Assembly (NCBI RefSeq): GCF_003122325.1
Contig: NZ_QFBC01000019.1
Coordinates: 1-64,000, forward strand
Origin: Rhizobium album
Lineage (GTDB): Bacteria; Pseudomonadota; Alphaproteobacteria; Rhizobiales; Rhizobiaceae
Length of the DNA: 64,000 nt
Reading direction: 5' to 3'
The notes below the pieces were generated by a model, which did not search any database, had not been told where the DNA came from, and worked only from the letters and a program-made list of their open reading frames with translations. Positions within the stretch are counted from its first letter, which is position 1, and each line of letters starts with the position of its first letter. Shown in pieces: positions 28,174-37,027 of this stretch. The translations under genes and the position numbers were made by a program.

Positions 28174-28456
28174 AGTGTCCTCGTTGGTAGCGACGGCGGG
28201 ACGTCGCGCATGGGTTCATCCGCGGGCCGCGATGGCAGGCCTACGTCTGTGTCTGCGATGATCTGGGAGTGGGATATCAGATATGTTAGGCGCAGCGTAT
28301 AATATTTAGCCGAGCTTGAAGCAGATTCATCGTCCGGTGGCCCGGCCGCTTCGATCCCGCAGTGGAACAAATATGGCGGAAACGTGTTAACGGCGCATGG
28401 TGGCACGACACCGGCAGTTCCGCCAATACGGCACCATTCTCTCGTAGGAGTTCACT
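28174..28456. other. divergent promoter region
   Basis: 283 bases between the divergent hybrid kinase and KatE-tail genes. The right part holds a GGAAC-N16-TGTT motif, listed separately. An AT-rich segment at 28275-28310 could carry the promoter of cluster B. Confidence 0.45.
28364..28388 (+). promoter_or_regulatory. EcfG-type general stress promoter, candidate
   Basis: GGAAC at 28364-28368, 16 bases, TGTT at 28385-28388. The known alphaproteobacterial EcfG consensus is close to GGAAC-N16/17-CGTT. It lies 68 bases before the KatE-tail gene. Confidence 0.5.
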
Positions 28457-28732
28457 ATGGCGACTCACCAGGCGATCGATGACTTGGTCAAGGAAGCAAC
28501 CGCCCGCGACTTCGTTGCCGACGCTTTCCAGCACTGCAAGTATATCGGCTATGATCAGTCCGCGCTGCCACTCCTCGACAAAGCTGGCATCTCCGGCTCC
28601 CTCGATGAAGGCACCCTCACGATCAAGAACAGCAACGAGATCGCGGCTTTCATCCAGGAGCTCGGCAAGCTTCGGGTCTGGGGGCGTGAACCTTCGGTCA
28701 AGCTTGGCAAGGCTTCTCCTCCCGTTGTGTAA
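28457..28732 (+). CDS. free-standing KatE C-terminal tail paralogue
   Basis: A 91-residue protein that matches the last 86 or so residues of the catalase at 61372-63522 over its whole length: both have [19 protein letters not shown], then QHCK, YIGYD or FIGYD, and both end in [11 protein letters not shown] and LGKASPPV. By eye about three quarters of positions are identical. In large catalases this segment belongs to the DJ-1-like C-terminal domain and has no haem site, so this protein is not a catalase. A clear ribosome site (TAGGAG) and a stress-type promoter precede it, and a hairpin follows, so it is an expressed gene rather than debris. Its role is unknown; it may bind KatE or another partner. 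Confidence 0.85.
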   Translation: MATHQAIDDLVKEATARDFVADAFQHCKYIGYDQSALPLLDKAGISGSLDEGTLTIKNSNEIAAFIQELGKLRVWGREPSVKLGKASPPVV

Positions 28733-28740
28733 TGACTCTG

Positions 28741-28762
28741 GGGCGCGGCTACAGCCGCGCCC
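28741..28762 (+). terminator. hairpin terminator of the KatE-tail gene
   Basis: A perfect 10-bp GC stem (GGGCGCGGCT, AGCCGCGCCC) with a 2-base loop nine bases past the stop, followed by AAAATTGTT. A related GGGCGCG hairpin follows katE itself. Confidence 0.65.
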
Positions 28763-29022
28763 AAAATTGTTGCCTGCTGATACGGATTAGGCGCAGGAAC
28801 TTTGCGAAGTATGAGCTGCCGAGCAGAACTCCCTTCCTCTGAAAACCCTATGACATCAACCGTCATAAACCATATCCGTGAGCTGATGCTTTACCCGGGT
28901 CGGAAAGATTGCTTTGCGCAGGCCTTTAAGCCATAAAAATCTAAAGAGTTAGCTGCCGTGTGAATGCTCGGCGCCATACTGCGCAAGCATGCATCTTAGG
29001 CCCACAGACATTGGACATTCCT
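28763..29022. other. intergenic region before cluster C
   Basis: About 260 bases that must hold the promoter of the cluster C operon. AT-rich around 28930-28950. No gene and no EcfG-like motif seen. Confidence 0.4.
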
Positions 29023-30960
29023 ATGGCACTGGTAAAGACTTCCCAACTGGGCGCACAGCCGGCCGCGAGCAAAGTGTTGACATCAGGCTCCAGGGCGAAC
29101 AATGGAGGGGACAAGTCAGCGGTTTCACGCCGCACCCATGATCGGTCCCGCATGCGCCAGGAAAAGGCAGCCGAGCGGATCAGTGCAGCGACGGAAGAGT
29201 TATCGACCGGCGTTACCGAGGCGGCTTCGGCCGCCGAAGAGCTTCGCCGCGCGCTCGAGCAAATCGCCAGCGGCGCGGAAGAAGCAGCTGGCGCAGCGCA
29301 CGAATCCCTTTCTGCCACCACGCACCTTTCCGCGCGGTTCACCGATGCCCGATCCGAAGCAGAGGCCGCCCGCAAACGCGCCGAGGAACTCCAGGTCTCC
29401 GTGCTGGAAGCCGCAGCACAGATCGACACGTCGGTCATCGCCATCGACACCAACGCCTCGCGCCAGATAGCCTCGGTCGCAATCGTAGAGAAGCTGCAGT
29501 CGCAGGCTGAGATGATCGGCGCGACCACAGTCGCCGTTGCCGATATATCCGATCGCACCAACCTGCTTGCGCTTAACGCCGCGATCGAGGCCGCACGCGC
29601 CGGTGATGACGGTCGCGGCTTTGCCGTGGTCGCCGACGAAGTCCGCTCGTTGGCAGAAGTTGCCGAGCGCAGCTCGCGTGACGTCAACCAGCACGCCGAG
29701 ACGATCGTCGACGGCGTCCGCCGGATTGCCGCTCGGTCGAATTCCGCTGCGACCAAGGCGCGCGAGCAAACGGCCTCTGGACGGGCTGTCGCCGAAGAAC
29801 TGCACGCCATCCGTTCGGGCCTGAGCGCTCTTTCGCAAAACAGCCAGAAAATCCTGATAGCGGCTGTCGAGGCTGAAGTGGCGACCCGAGAGGCGCAGAA
29901 GGGTGCCGAAACGGTCGCTGCCGCCGCAGAAGAACAGTCGGCGGCGGCGACAGAAGCGCAACGCGCGGTACAACAGCAGAGTTCGGCGCTGGAGGAAAGT
30001 CAGAAGACGGCTCAGGCGCTGGCCACTCTTGCCGACGAACTGATGAACGCAGGAGGCCGGTCCTCACGGGCGGAAGAACTGAGTTCGGCCGCCGAAGAAC
30101 TCTCAGCAACCGTCCAGGAGCTTTCCGGCGCCGCCGGCGAAATCCTGATCGCCGTTGAGCAGATAAGCCGCGGCGCTGAAGCCCAGGCGGCCGCCACCCA
30201 GCAGGCCAATGCAGCGATGGTCCAGATCGAAAAAAGTGCCTCGCAGGCTCAGACAGGTGCCGAACAGGCAAGCGGGCGGAGCCAGGAAATCAAGGCCCTA
30301 CTGGCAAAGAACAAGGCCAACCTGATGGGCATCGCATCTGGAATTTCCGACGCCCTGACCGAAACCCGCAATGCCTTGGCGGACCTCAACTCGCTTAGCG
30401 AGATCGGTTTTCAGATAGAGCGCATTGTCGACCGGATCGTGCTTGTCGCCGTCCAGACCAACATGCTGGCGGTCAGCGGCTCGGTGGAAGCGGCCCGAGC
30501 CGGTGAGGCCGGTCGCGGATTTGCCGTCGTCTCCACTGACATCCGCAAGCTCGCCAAGGATGCCGCGGAAAACATCGAAGGCATCAAGGATAACGTGCGG
30601 TCGATACAAGCCCAGATGCTCGCCGTTCAGCGCGAGCTCGAAGCGACCGTGGCGGCTTCCGAAGCGGAGATCGCCAAGGGCAAGCTGATCGTCGATCTTC
30701 TGTCCGCAGCGGAAGCCGACGTCGAAGCGATAGTGCGCGGCAATGCCTCCATTCTGGAAGCCGCGCAGGCAATTCTCATTGCGGCCACGCAGGTTCAGGC
30801 CGGCACGCAGCAGATCGCCTCCGTTGCCCAAGAGGCAAGCGCTGCCTCGGAACAGGCCGCCACCGCGGCGCGACAGCAGTCGCGCAGTGCGGAAGACTTG
30901 GCCGCAGCCGTGGAGGAAATCGCATCGCTGGCAGACGAACTCCAGATGTCGGGAAGCTGA
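29023..30960 (+). CDS. cytoplasmic chemoreceptor with two signalling tips
   Basis: A 645-residue soluble, Ala/Glu-rich helical protein with no membrane segment and no recognisable sensor domain. It has two MCP tip motifs: [18 protein letters not shown] with [15 protein letters not shown] at about 177-210, and [18 protein letters not shown] with [15 protein letters not shown] at about 476-510. Each is flanked by coiled-coil repeats, so the chain looks like two receptor hairpins in tandem. The second tip departs from consensus (AVSGSVE for ALNAAIE). I take ATG 29023 as start; GTG 28960 is in frame too and neither has a strong ribosome site. It leads the cluster C operon. Confidence 0.9.
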   Translation: MALVKTSQLGAQPAASKVLTSGSRANNGGDKSAVSRRTHDRSRMRQEKAAERISAATEELSTGVTEAASAAEELRRALEQIASGAEEAAGAAHESLSATTHLSARFTDARSEAEAARKRAEELQVSVLEAAAQIDTSVIAIDTNASRQIASVAIVEKLQSQAEMIGATTVAVADISDRTNLLALNAAIEAARAGDDGRGFAVVADEVRSLAEVAERSSRDVNQHAETIVDGVRRIAARSNSAATKAREQTASGRAVAEELHAIRSGLSALSQNSQKILIAAVEAEVATREAQKGAETVAAAAEEQSAAATEAQRAVQQQSSALEESQKTAQALATLADELMNAGGRSSRAEELSSAAEELSATVQELSGAAGEILIAVEQISRGAEAQAAATQQANAAMVQIEKSASQAQTGAEQASGRSQEIKALLAKNKANLMGIASGISDALTETRNALADLNSLSEIGFQIERIVDRIVLVAVQTNMLAVSGSVEAARAGEAGRGFAVVSTDIRKLAKDAAENIEGIKDNVRSIQAQMLAVQRELEATVAASEAEIAKGKLIVDLLSAAEADVEAIVRGNASILEAAQAILIAATQVQAGTQQIASVAQEASAASEQAATAARQQSRSAEDLAAAVEEIASLADELQMSGS

Positions 30961-30964
30961 CACG

Positions 30965-32389
30965 ATGGAAAGCTCCCCTTTGACGGCGGACCTACGACGC
31001 CGGCTCGTATTCAGGGTCGGACGGCAAAGCCACGAGATTGACGCCGCTGGGGTTCTGGAAGTGGTAAGAGCCGGCCACATCACCCGGGTGCCCAATGGTC
31101 CGGCGGCCCTGAAGGGTATCACAAACCTGCGGGGGCGGCCGGTACCGGTCCTTTCGATGGGGCAGATCCTATCCCGAGACGACCATGCCTCCCGCCACGG
31201 CGGCAAGATCATCGTCTATGATCACGGCGGAGCTGTCGGCCTGCTCGTTGACGACGTGCTCACGCTTTCCGAGGATACGAGCGCAACACCGCTCGAGGGC
31301 TTAGGCAATCTTCTCGATGCCGCTTTCAAGACCACACGGCGGGCGCCGTTAGGGCGAACGGACTCCATCGAGCGCGACGCTGGCAGCCGGTCAAGCTTGA
31401 CGCTAATGCCTGTTTTGTCGTTTCGCGTCGCGGGTCAGCTTTACGGACTGCCCCTCGAACAAGTGCGTGAAGTCGCTATCATTCCTGATGATCTTGCAGT
31501 ACTGCCTAACGGAAAGGAAGCGGTAATCGGACTAATGTCCCTGCGCAACGGCGTCCTGCCGCTGGTGTCGCTCGCGTCGCTGATGGCTCTCGAAGTCACA
31601 AAATCGTCCGCTGACCATGGGCGAATCGTCGTTGTTGAGCATAAGGGTGACCTGATCGGTCTTGTCGTCGACGCTATAGAGGTCATCAATCGCCTACCGG
31701 AGCACGCTATCGATTCCGTTCCCGCAGTCCTGCAGCGTGGCGGCGGCGATGCGCAGATCGCGGCGATCGGCAGAATTGCGGGTGGCGGACGACTGATCTC
31801 TATCCTGTCACCAGATAGGCTTTTCGGTCATGACGAGGTCGCAAAGGCCATTGGCCAGAGAGCAGGAGCCGTATCGATGGAGACAGCGCCGGAAGCAATT
31901 GAACAGTTCCTGATCTTCCAGCTGGGCGAGGAAAATTACGGTCTTCCTATCGCCTCTGTGGACGAAGTTATCAGGGTGCCAGTCGATGTCACCCGTATGC
32001 CCGGCGCGCCTGCCTTCGTGACAGGGGTCATCAATCTGCGTGGCAGGCCCATCCCATTGATCGACCAGCGAAGCCGCTTCGACAGCCCGGCCTCGGTGCA
32101 GGCAGCAGCGGCACGCGCGATCGTCGTGACGATCGGCAAGCTGCAGGCGGGCTTCGTCGTGGACGCCGTGACGGAGGTCAAGGCCCTCCCCGCAGCCGCT
32201 CTCACTCCAGCGCCCGAGTTTTCTTCCGAGCAGACGGATGTTTTCGACCGCATCGCCCATATCGAAGCGGATGGACCCATGGTGCTTCTGCTCGATCCGC
32301 AGGAGCTTCTGACGAGAGCGGAGCGGGACGTGGTCGCCGCCATCACCGAGCGCAAGGCCGGTACCGAGGAAAAGACGGGCGACATCTGA
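30965..32389 (+). CDS. triple-CheW coupling protein
   Basis: A 474-residue protein made of three CheW domains in tandem: about 10-140 (LVFRVGRQSHEID, NLRGRPVPVLS), 150-295 (SFRVAGQLYGLPLEQ, SLRNGVLPLVSL) and 305-455 (FQLGEENYGLPIASV, NLRGRPIPLID). Most CheW proteins have one domain. Three in a chain could hold receptor and kinase in fixed ratio; the two tips of the preceding receptor fit such a multivalent adaptor. The start ATG is five bases after the receptor stop. The stop is two bases before cheB. Confidence 0.93.
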   Translation: MESSPLTADLRRRLVFRVGRQSHEIDAAGVLEVVRAGHITRVPNGPAALKGITNLRGRPVPVLSMGQILSRDDHASRHGGKIIVYDHGGAVGLLVDDVLTLSEDTSATPLEGLGNLLDAAFKTTRRAPLGRTDSIERDAGSRSSLTLMPVLSFRVAGQLYGLPLEQVREVAIIPDDLAVLPNGKEAVIGLMSLRNGVLPLVSLASLMALEVTKSSADHGRIVVVEHKGDLIGLVVDAIEVINRLPEHAIDSVPAVLQRGGGDAQIAAIGRIAGGGRLISILSPDRLFGHDEVAKAIGQRAGAVSMETAPEAIEQFLIFQLGEENYGLPIASVDEVIRVPVDVTRMPGAPAFVTGVINLRGRPIPLIDQRSRFDSPASVQAAAARAIVVTIGKLQAGFVVDAVTEVKALPAAALTPAPEFSSEQTDVFDRIAHIEADGPMVLLLDPQELLTRAERDVVAAITERKAGTEEKTGDI

Positions 32390-32391
32390 CC

Positions 32392-33477
32392 ATGATCCGT
32401 CTCCTGATTGTTGAAGATTCCGCCCTGATGCGGAAGCTGCTCGGCCAGATTTTCGGCGCGGAGCCGGATTTCGAGATCGGGTTTGCCCGCGACGGCGACG
32501 AGGCGTTGAAGCTTATCTCGGACTTTCGCCCCGACGTGGTCACGCTAGACATCCATATGCCGCGGATGAACGGCCTGGAATGTCTCGACCGCATCATGCT
32601 CGAGCACCCCTGCCCCGTGGTGATGGTCTCGTCGCTCACCGAGGAGGGAGCGGAGGAGACTTTGGTGGCTCTCGAAATCGGCGCCGTCGACTTCATCGCA
32701 AAACCGAGCGGGGCCATTTCCCTCGGCATCGAGGAACTGGCCCCCCGCCTGGTAGAAAAGGTCCGCATCGCCGCCTCCGTGCGCATCCGGCGCAGCCGCC
32801 GGCTCGCAGAGCGCGTCCGCCTCGCGCAGCCCCTGCCGTCCGCACCGATATCCCCTTCCAAACCTCGGCACACCGCGTCCCGTCCCATGACCGAAGGTGT
32901 GGCGGGCCATGGGCTGGTGCTGGTCGGCACGTCGACAGGTGGCCCTCCGGCGCTTGATGCGGTGCTTGCCCGGTTGCCGTCCGGGTTCAAATGGCCAATC
33001 GTTGTCGCGCAGCACATGCCCGCCTCTTTTACCGGCCCCCTTGCCAAGCGCCTCGACAAGATTTGCGCGATGAGCGTTACGGAAGTCGCGCGGCCAACGC
33101 GGCTCGAGCCAGGCAATATCTACATCGCCCGGGGTGACGCCGATATCCTGATCTCTTCCCGCGCCGGGGCTCTGGTGGCGATGGCGGCGCCGAGCGACCC
33201 CGAATTTCGGTGGCATCCGAGCGTCGATCGCATGGTACGCTCGGCGATGAAGCACCTGCCGGCGCAATCCTTGATCGGCGTCCTGATGACCGGCATGGGC
33301 AACGACGGCGCGACATCCATGGCCGAACTCAGGTCTGCCGGCGGCTACACGATTGCCGAAGCCGAGGAGACTGCCATCGTCTGGGGAATGCCGGGCGAGC
33401 TGGTACGGCGCGGCGGAGCGTCAGAGGTGAAGCGACTGGACCAAATCGGGCAACACCTTGTGGATCGGGTCTGCTGA
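32392..33477 (+). CDS. cheB: CheB protein-glutamate methylesterase (cluster C)
   Basis: A 361-residue protein with receiver (DS at 9-10 region, phospho-acceptor D53 in TLDIHMPRMNG, lysine in IAKPSG) and methylesterase domain. The triad is a serine in VGTSTGGPPALD, a histidine in AQHMPASFTG and an aspartate in TGMGNDGATS. It should demethylate the cytoplasmic receptor of the same operon. The stop and the cheR start overlap by one base. It differs from the cluster A CheB throughout the linker, so the two do not look like recent duplicates. Confidence 0.97.
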   Translation: MIRLLIVEDSALMRKLLGQIFGAEPDFEIGFARDGDEALKLISDFRPDVVTLDIHMPRMNGLECLDRIMLEHPCPVVMVSSLTEEGAEETLVALEIGAVDFIAKPSGAISLGIEELAPRLVEKVRIAASVRIRRSRRLAERVRLAQPLPSAPISPSKPRHTASRPMTEGVAGHGLVLVGTSTGGPPALDAVLARLPSGFKWPIVVAQHMPASFTGPLAKRLDKICAMSVTEVARPTRLEPGNIYIARGDADILISSRAGALVAMAAPSDPEFRWHPSVDRMVRSAMKHLPAQSLIGVLMTGMGNDGATSMAELRSAGGYTIAEAEETAIVWGMPGELVRRGGASEVKRLDQIGQHLVDRVC

Positions 33478-34343
33478 TGGCCGTGCCGCCAATCATCTCC
33501 CAGAAATACCAAGAAGAGCCTCTTTCTGCGGGCGACCTCGAGGAAATCTGCGCGCTCATCTACAAGCGCAGCGGCATGGTGTTTGGTGAGACGAAGCGCT
33601 ATTACATCGAGCGCCGCATCACTGATCTGGTGCGTCAGCGGCGGGCGCAATCGGTAAGGGACTACATTTCGATACTGCGTGGCGATCTTGGTGAATCCGA
33701 ACGACTGATCAACAGCGTCACGGTCAATGAGACCTATTTCTATCGCGAACTGCACCAGCTCGCATGCCTGAGCAATTCGATCCTTCCCGACCTCATCCGC
33801 GCGAAGGATCCGGGCGACCGGATCCGCATCTGGTCGATGCCCTGCTCCAGCGGAGAGGAACCCTACTCCATTGCAATCTGGCTGCTCGAAAACTGGGCGC
33901 TGGTCGATGCCTACAATATCGAGATCGTCGGTACAGATATCGATACCGACATTCTGCGCCGCGCGGTCGACGGTTATTTCGGCGAGCGGTCGCTCTCCAA
34001 ACTTCCCTCCGATCTTCTCGATCGCTATTTTGAACCCGAACGGGATCAGCAGCGTCGGCTGATCGACGATCTCAGGGAATCGGTCACTTTCGCCAAGGGC
34101 AATATCGTCGATCGCCAGAGCCTTGCCGCGATCGGTCGTTTCGACGTGATCTTCTGCCGCAACCTGCTTATCTATTTCGACGAGGCTGCCCGCGAGGCTG
34201 CGGCGCGGAACATTCATGAAATGCTCTATCCCGGCGGCTATGTATGCCTTGGCCATACCGAGTCGATGTCGAGGATATCGGAGACCTTCGAACCGGTGCG
34301 TTTTCCCGATGCCATCGTTTATCGCGAGACGAGACACAGATAG
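33477..34343 (+). CDS. cheR: CheR chemoreceptor methyltransferase (cluster C)
   Basis: A 288-residue methyltransferase. It has an N-terminal helical domain with YYIERRITDLVRQRR, the SAM fold with IWSMPCSSGEEPYS, GTDIDTDILRRA and DVIFCRNLLIYFD, and the C-terminal GHTESMSRI. The start ATG shares a base with the cheB stop and the stop is followed at once by the cheA start, so expression is coupled. No tetratricopeptide or other extension is fused. Confidence 0.96.
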   Translation: MAVPPIISQKYQEEPLSAGDLEEICALIYKRSGMVFGETKRYYIERRITDLVRQRRAQSVRDYISILRGDLGESERLINSVTVNETYFYRELHQLACLSNSILPDLIRAKDPGDRIRIWSMPCSSGEEPYSIAIWLLENWALVDAYNIEIVGTDIDTDILRRAVDGYFGERSLSKLPSDLLDRYFEPERDQQRRLIDDLRESVTFAKGNIVDRQSLAAIGRFDVIFCRNLLIYFDEAAREAAARNIHEMLYPGGYVCLGHTESMSRISETFEPVRFPDAIVYRETRHR

Positions 34344-36299
34344 ATGGATGAATTGATCGAACAATTCGCCATCGAGGCGCGCGAACTCGTCCAGCAGGCC
34401 TCGGACGATCTGATGGCACTTGAAGCGGATACCGGGAATCGCGAACATCTGGAAAGCGCCTTTCGGGCGGTACATACGCTGAAGGGCTCCGTCGGCCTTT
34501 TCGACCTCGGCCCGATGCAGGACGTCCTGCATCGCGGCGAAGACCTCCTCTCGCAAGCGAGAGCAGGCACCATTGCAGTGGACGCGACCCTCGTTGATCC
34601 GCTTCTATCGGTGATCGAATGGGTGGAAGACAGCATCGACGCAATCGTGGAGACCGGGCATCTGTCCGACGCTCAGGAGAAGCAAGCCTCCCGGCTGCTG
34701 GGACTTTTGACCAGCGAAATGATCGGGCGCGAAACCCACGAACCGACGGGCCCATCGACAACAATACCGGATTGGGCGATCTCACTTGCCGAACTACTCT
34801 CCTCCGATGCCCACGGGGCGGCGATCGCCATTCGCTACGAACCGCACCCGGAATGCTTCTTCAATGGCGACGATCCTCTGGCGTTGGTCGCGCGCCTGCC
34901 CGGGCTTCGACATCTGTCGCTCTCGCTCAGAGAGCCACCTCCTTCTCTGAGAGACTATGATCCCTTCCGCTGCACCCTGGTGATCGAGGCGATCTGCGAT
35001 GGGCCGCTGTCGAAGCTGCAAGCCGAATTTCGCCTCATCCCCGATCAGGTGACGCTGGCGGAGTTGCCGCGGCCGGACGATCAGCGGAAATCCGCCGCAA
35101 CAGATCTCCCGCCTGAACGCTCGGCCGATCGCCAGACGACGATGCGGGTGGATGCGGCGCGGATCGACAGGCTGATCGAGATCGCCGGTGAACTGGTCAC
35201 CGCTAAGAACGGCTTGGTGCCGCTCGCCGAAGCAGCGCGAATCCAGGGTGACAGCGCGCTCGCCAGACGCATCAGCTCCAGCCACGAGGAGATCGAAAGG
35301 CTGGTGGGATCGCTGTACAGCGCCGTCACCAAGGCCCGGATGATCCCTCTGGAGCGGACGTTCCGCCGTTTTCCGCGGCTGGTCCGAGAGACGTCGACGA
35401 AGCTCGGAAAGGCGCTAGATCTGGTGATCGAAGGCGAGACTGTCGAAGCCGATCGGGAGATCGTCGAAAACCTGTTTGAGCCCCTGCTCCATCTCATCCG
35501 GAACGGGCTCGACCACGGTATCGAACACGAAGGCGAACGGGTGCAATCATCGAAGCCGGCGAGAGGGCGCATCCTTCTGCGCGCACGGCAGCGGGGCGAT
35601 CAGATCGAGATCGAGGTGACCGACGACGGCCGGGGCATGGACCCGGAGCGAATCCGAAAAGCCGCCGTGGACCGCGGCCTGCTGACCGCCTCGCGCGCGG
35701 CGGCCCTGAGTGACGGCGATGCTTTGCAGCTCGTCTTCTCGCCGGGCTTTTCGACTGCCGCCGCGGTATCGGACCTCTCGGGCCGCGGCGTCGGCCTCGA
35801 TGTCGTGCAGCGTTCGATCCAGCGGCTCGGCGGCACGCTCGACATGCAAAGCAGGCCTGAAACCGGAACGTCCTTCACGCTCAAGCTCCCGATCAGCTTC
35901 TCGATGGCACAACTGATGGTAGTTGAAGTTGGTGGCGAACGTTACGGGATTCCGATTTCCGACATCCTTGAAACCGTGAAAGTGCCAACACAGGCCATTC
36001 AGCCAATCAGGGCGGGCCGTGCATTCATTTTGCGCGACCGCACCATCCCCTTGCTTGATCTCGCCGACTTGCTGCAGATCCCGCACGCGAACGCCGCGGG
36101 TTCGGACTTGAAGGTTCTGGTGGCCCGAGCCGGGGAAGACCGGATCGGCGTGGTTGTCGATGCAATTGCCGAGAGGGCCGAAACCCTTTCGCGACCGCTG
36201 TCGGGTCTGCTGCAGGGTGTGACAGGCATAGCCGGCACAACACTCCTCGGCGACGGCAGGGTGCTGCTCGTCCTGGATCTCAAGGAGTTGATCCGATGA
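34344..36299 (+). CDS. cheA: CheA sensor histidine kinase (cluster C)
   Basis: A 651-residue kinase. The HPt domain has H44 in VHTLKGSV. A poorly conserved middle region (about 130-250) stands where P2 would be. Dimerisation helices follow (ARIDRLIEIAGELV), then the ATPase domain with HLIRNGLDHGIE, DDGRGMDPE and GRGVGLDVVQ, and the CheW-like P5 domain ending in LVLDLKELIR. No receiver is fused, unlike in many Frz-type systems. It should phosphorylate the CheY two genes downstream. Its stop overlaps the STAS-like gene. Confidence 0.96.
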   Translation: MDELIEQFAIEARELVQQASDDLMALEADTGNREHLESAFRAVHTLKGSVGLFDLGPMQDVLHRGEDLLSQARAGTIAVDATLVDPLLSVIEWVEDSIDAIVETGHLSDAQEKQASRLLGLLTSEMIGRETHEPTGPSTTIPDWAISLAELLSSDAHGAAIAIRYEPHPECFFNGDDPLALVARLPGLRHLSLSLREPPPSLRDYDPFRCTLVIEAICDGPLSKLQAEFRLIPDQVTLAELPRPDDQRKSAATDLPPERSADRQTTMRVDAARIDRLIEIAGELVTAKNGLVPLAEAARIQGDSALARRISSSHEEIERLVGSLYSAVTKARMIPLERTFRRFPRLVRETSTKLGKALDLVIEGETVEADREIVENLFEPLLHLIRNGLDHGIEHEGERVQSSKPARGRILLRARQRGDQIEIEVTDDGRGMDPERIRKAAVDRGLLTASRAAALSDGDALQLVFSPGFSTAAAVSDLSGRGVGLDVVQRSIQRLGGTLDMQSRPETGTSFTLKLPISFSMAQLMVVEVGGERYGIPISDILETVKVPTQAIQPIRAGRAFILRDRTIPLLDLADLLQIPHANAAGSDLKVLVARAGEDRIGVVVDAIAERAETLSRPLSGLLQGVTGIAGTTLLGDGRVLLVLDLKELIR

Positions 36300-36538
36300 C
36301 TGTTAGCGTCGATGACAAGGCAATCCGGCTGACTGGGCCATGCGGCGTCGAGGAAGTCGAAGTGCTGGTGGACTACATGGATCGCCATCCTGACCTACAT
36401 ATAGATCTGAGCGCCGCGACGACGATCCATACAGCCCTTTGGCAGGCATTGATGGTTTTCAGGCCGAGGATAGCAGAGACCTCCGTCTCAACCTTGATAT
36501 CGGATAAGGTCTTGGCTTCGGTGAAAGTCAGTCTATGA
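36296..36538 (+). CDS. small STAS-like protein (cluster C)
   Basis: An 80-residue protein with an N-terminal strand (VSVDDKAIRLTG), a helix (VEEVEVLVDYMD) and a strand DLHIDLSAATTIHTALWQAL, close to a minimal STAS fold. The position where a phosphorylatable serine normally stands reads TTIHTALWQ. It overlaps the cheA stop as ATGA, so it is made together with the kinase. The cluster A counterpart also sits next to cheY and cheA. Some 105 bases separate it from cheY. Confidence 0.7.
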   Translation: MTVSVDDKAIRLTGPCGVEEVEVLVDYMDRHPDLHIDLSAATTIHTALWQALMVFRPRIAETSVSTLISDKVLASVKVSL

Positions 36539-36643
36539 GAAAGACGCCTGAGGATCGTCTCTCGAACTTGCGAAAGCGTCTTCAGGCAAATAAGTGTTCC
36601 AGCATATATGCGGCCCGATGGTCGCGAGGACTTCGGGGGTAAA

Positions 36644-37027
36644 ATGACGGTCACGGTTCTGGTCGTAGATGATAGTAAATTGGCTCGAATCGTGGCAGGT
36701 AAGGCGCTTGCCGCTTTGCAGCCTGACTGGACGCGTGTGGAAGCTGGCAGCGCTCAGGATGCCTTGGCCCTTGTCGGATCTCAGCAGATCGACGTCGCCA
36801 TACTGGATTTCAACATGCCCGACAAAGACGGGCTGGAGTTGGCAGCTGAATTGCGCTCCGCGCATCCTCACATGCCGATCGCAGTCATCACAGCCAATGT
36901 TCAGGATGAAATTATCGCCCGGGTCCGTGCCTTAAACGCCACGTTTGTCGCAAAACCCGTTACCCAGGATGCACTCGGTCCGTTCATATCAGGAGCTGCT
37001 CTTCGGCTCAAGAAGGCAGGCACATGA
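36644..37027 (+). CDS. cheY: CheY-like single-domain response regulator (cluster C)
   Basis: A 127-residue receiver. It has VVDDSKLAR with DD at 9-10, phospho-acceptor D55 in ILDFNMPDKDG, the switch threonine in VITANVQDE and a lysine in VAKPVTQ. No output domain is present. I take ATG 36644 as start because GGGGGT stands just before it and the receiver begins there. The stop overlaps the cheC start (ATGA), which supports a phosphatase partnership. Confidence 0.94.
   Translation: MTVTVLVVDDSKLARIVAGKALAALQPDWTRVEAGSAQDALALVGSQQIDVAILDFNMPDKDGLELAAELRSAHPHMPIAVITANVQDEIIARVRALNATFVAKPVTQDALGPFISGAALRLKKAGT

Noticed and set aside
33345-34556. 403-codon open frame on the minus strand
   Set aside because: It is the antisense shadow of cheR and cheB of cluster C, with high GC third-position effects and no ribosome site; the plus-strand genes have clear motifs.
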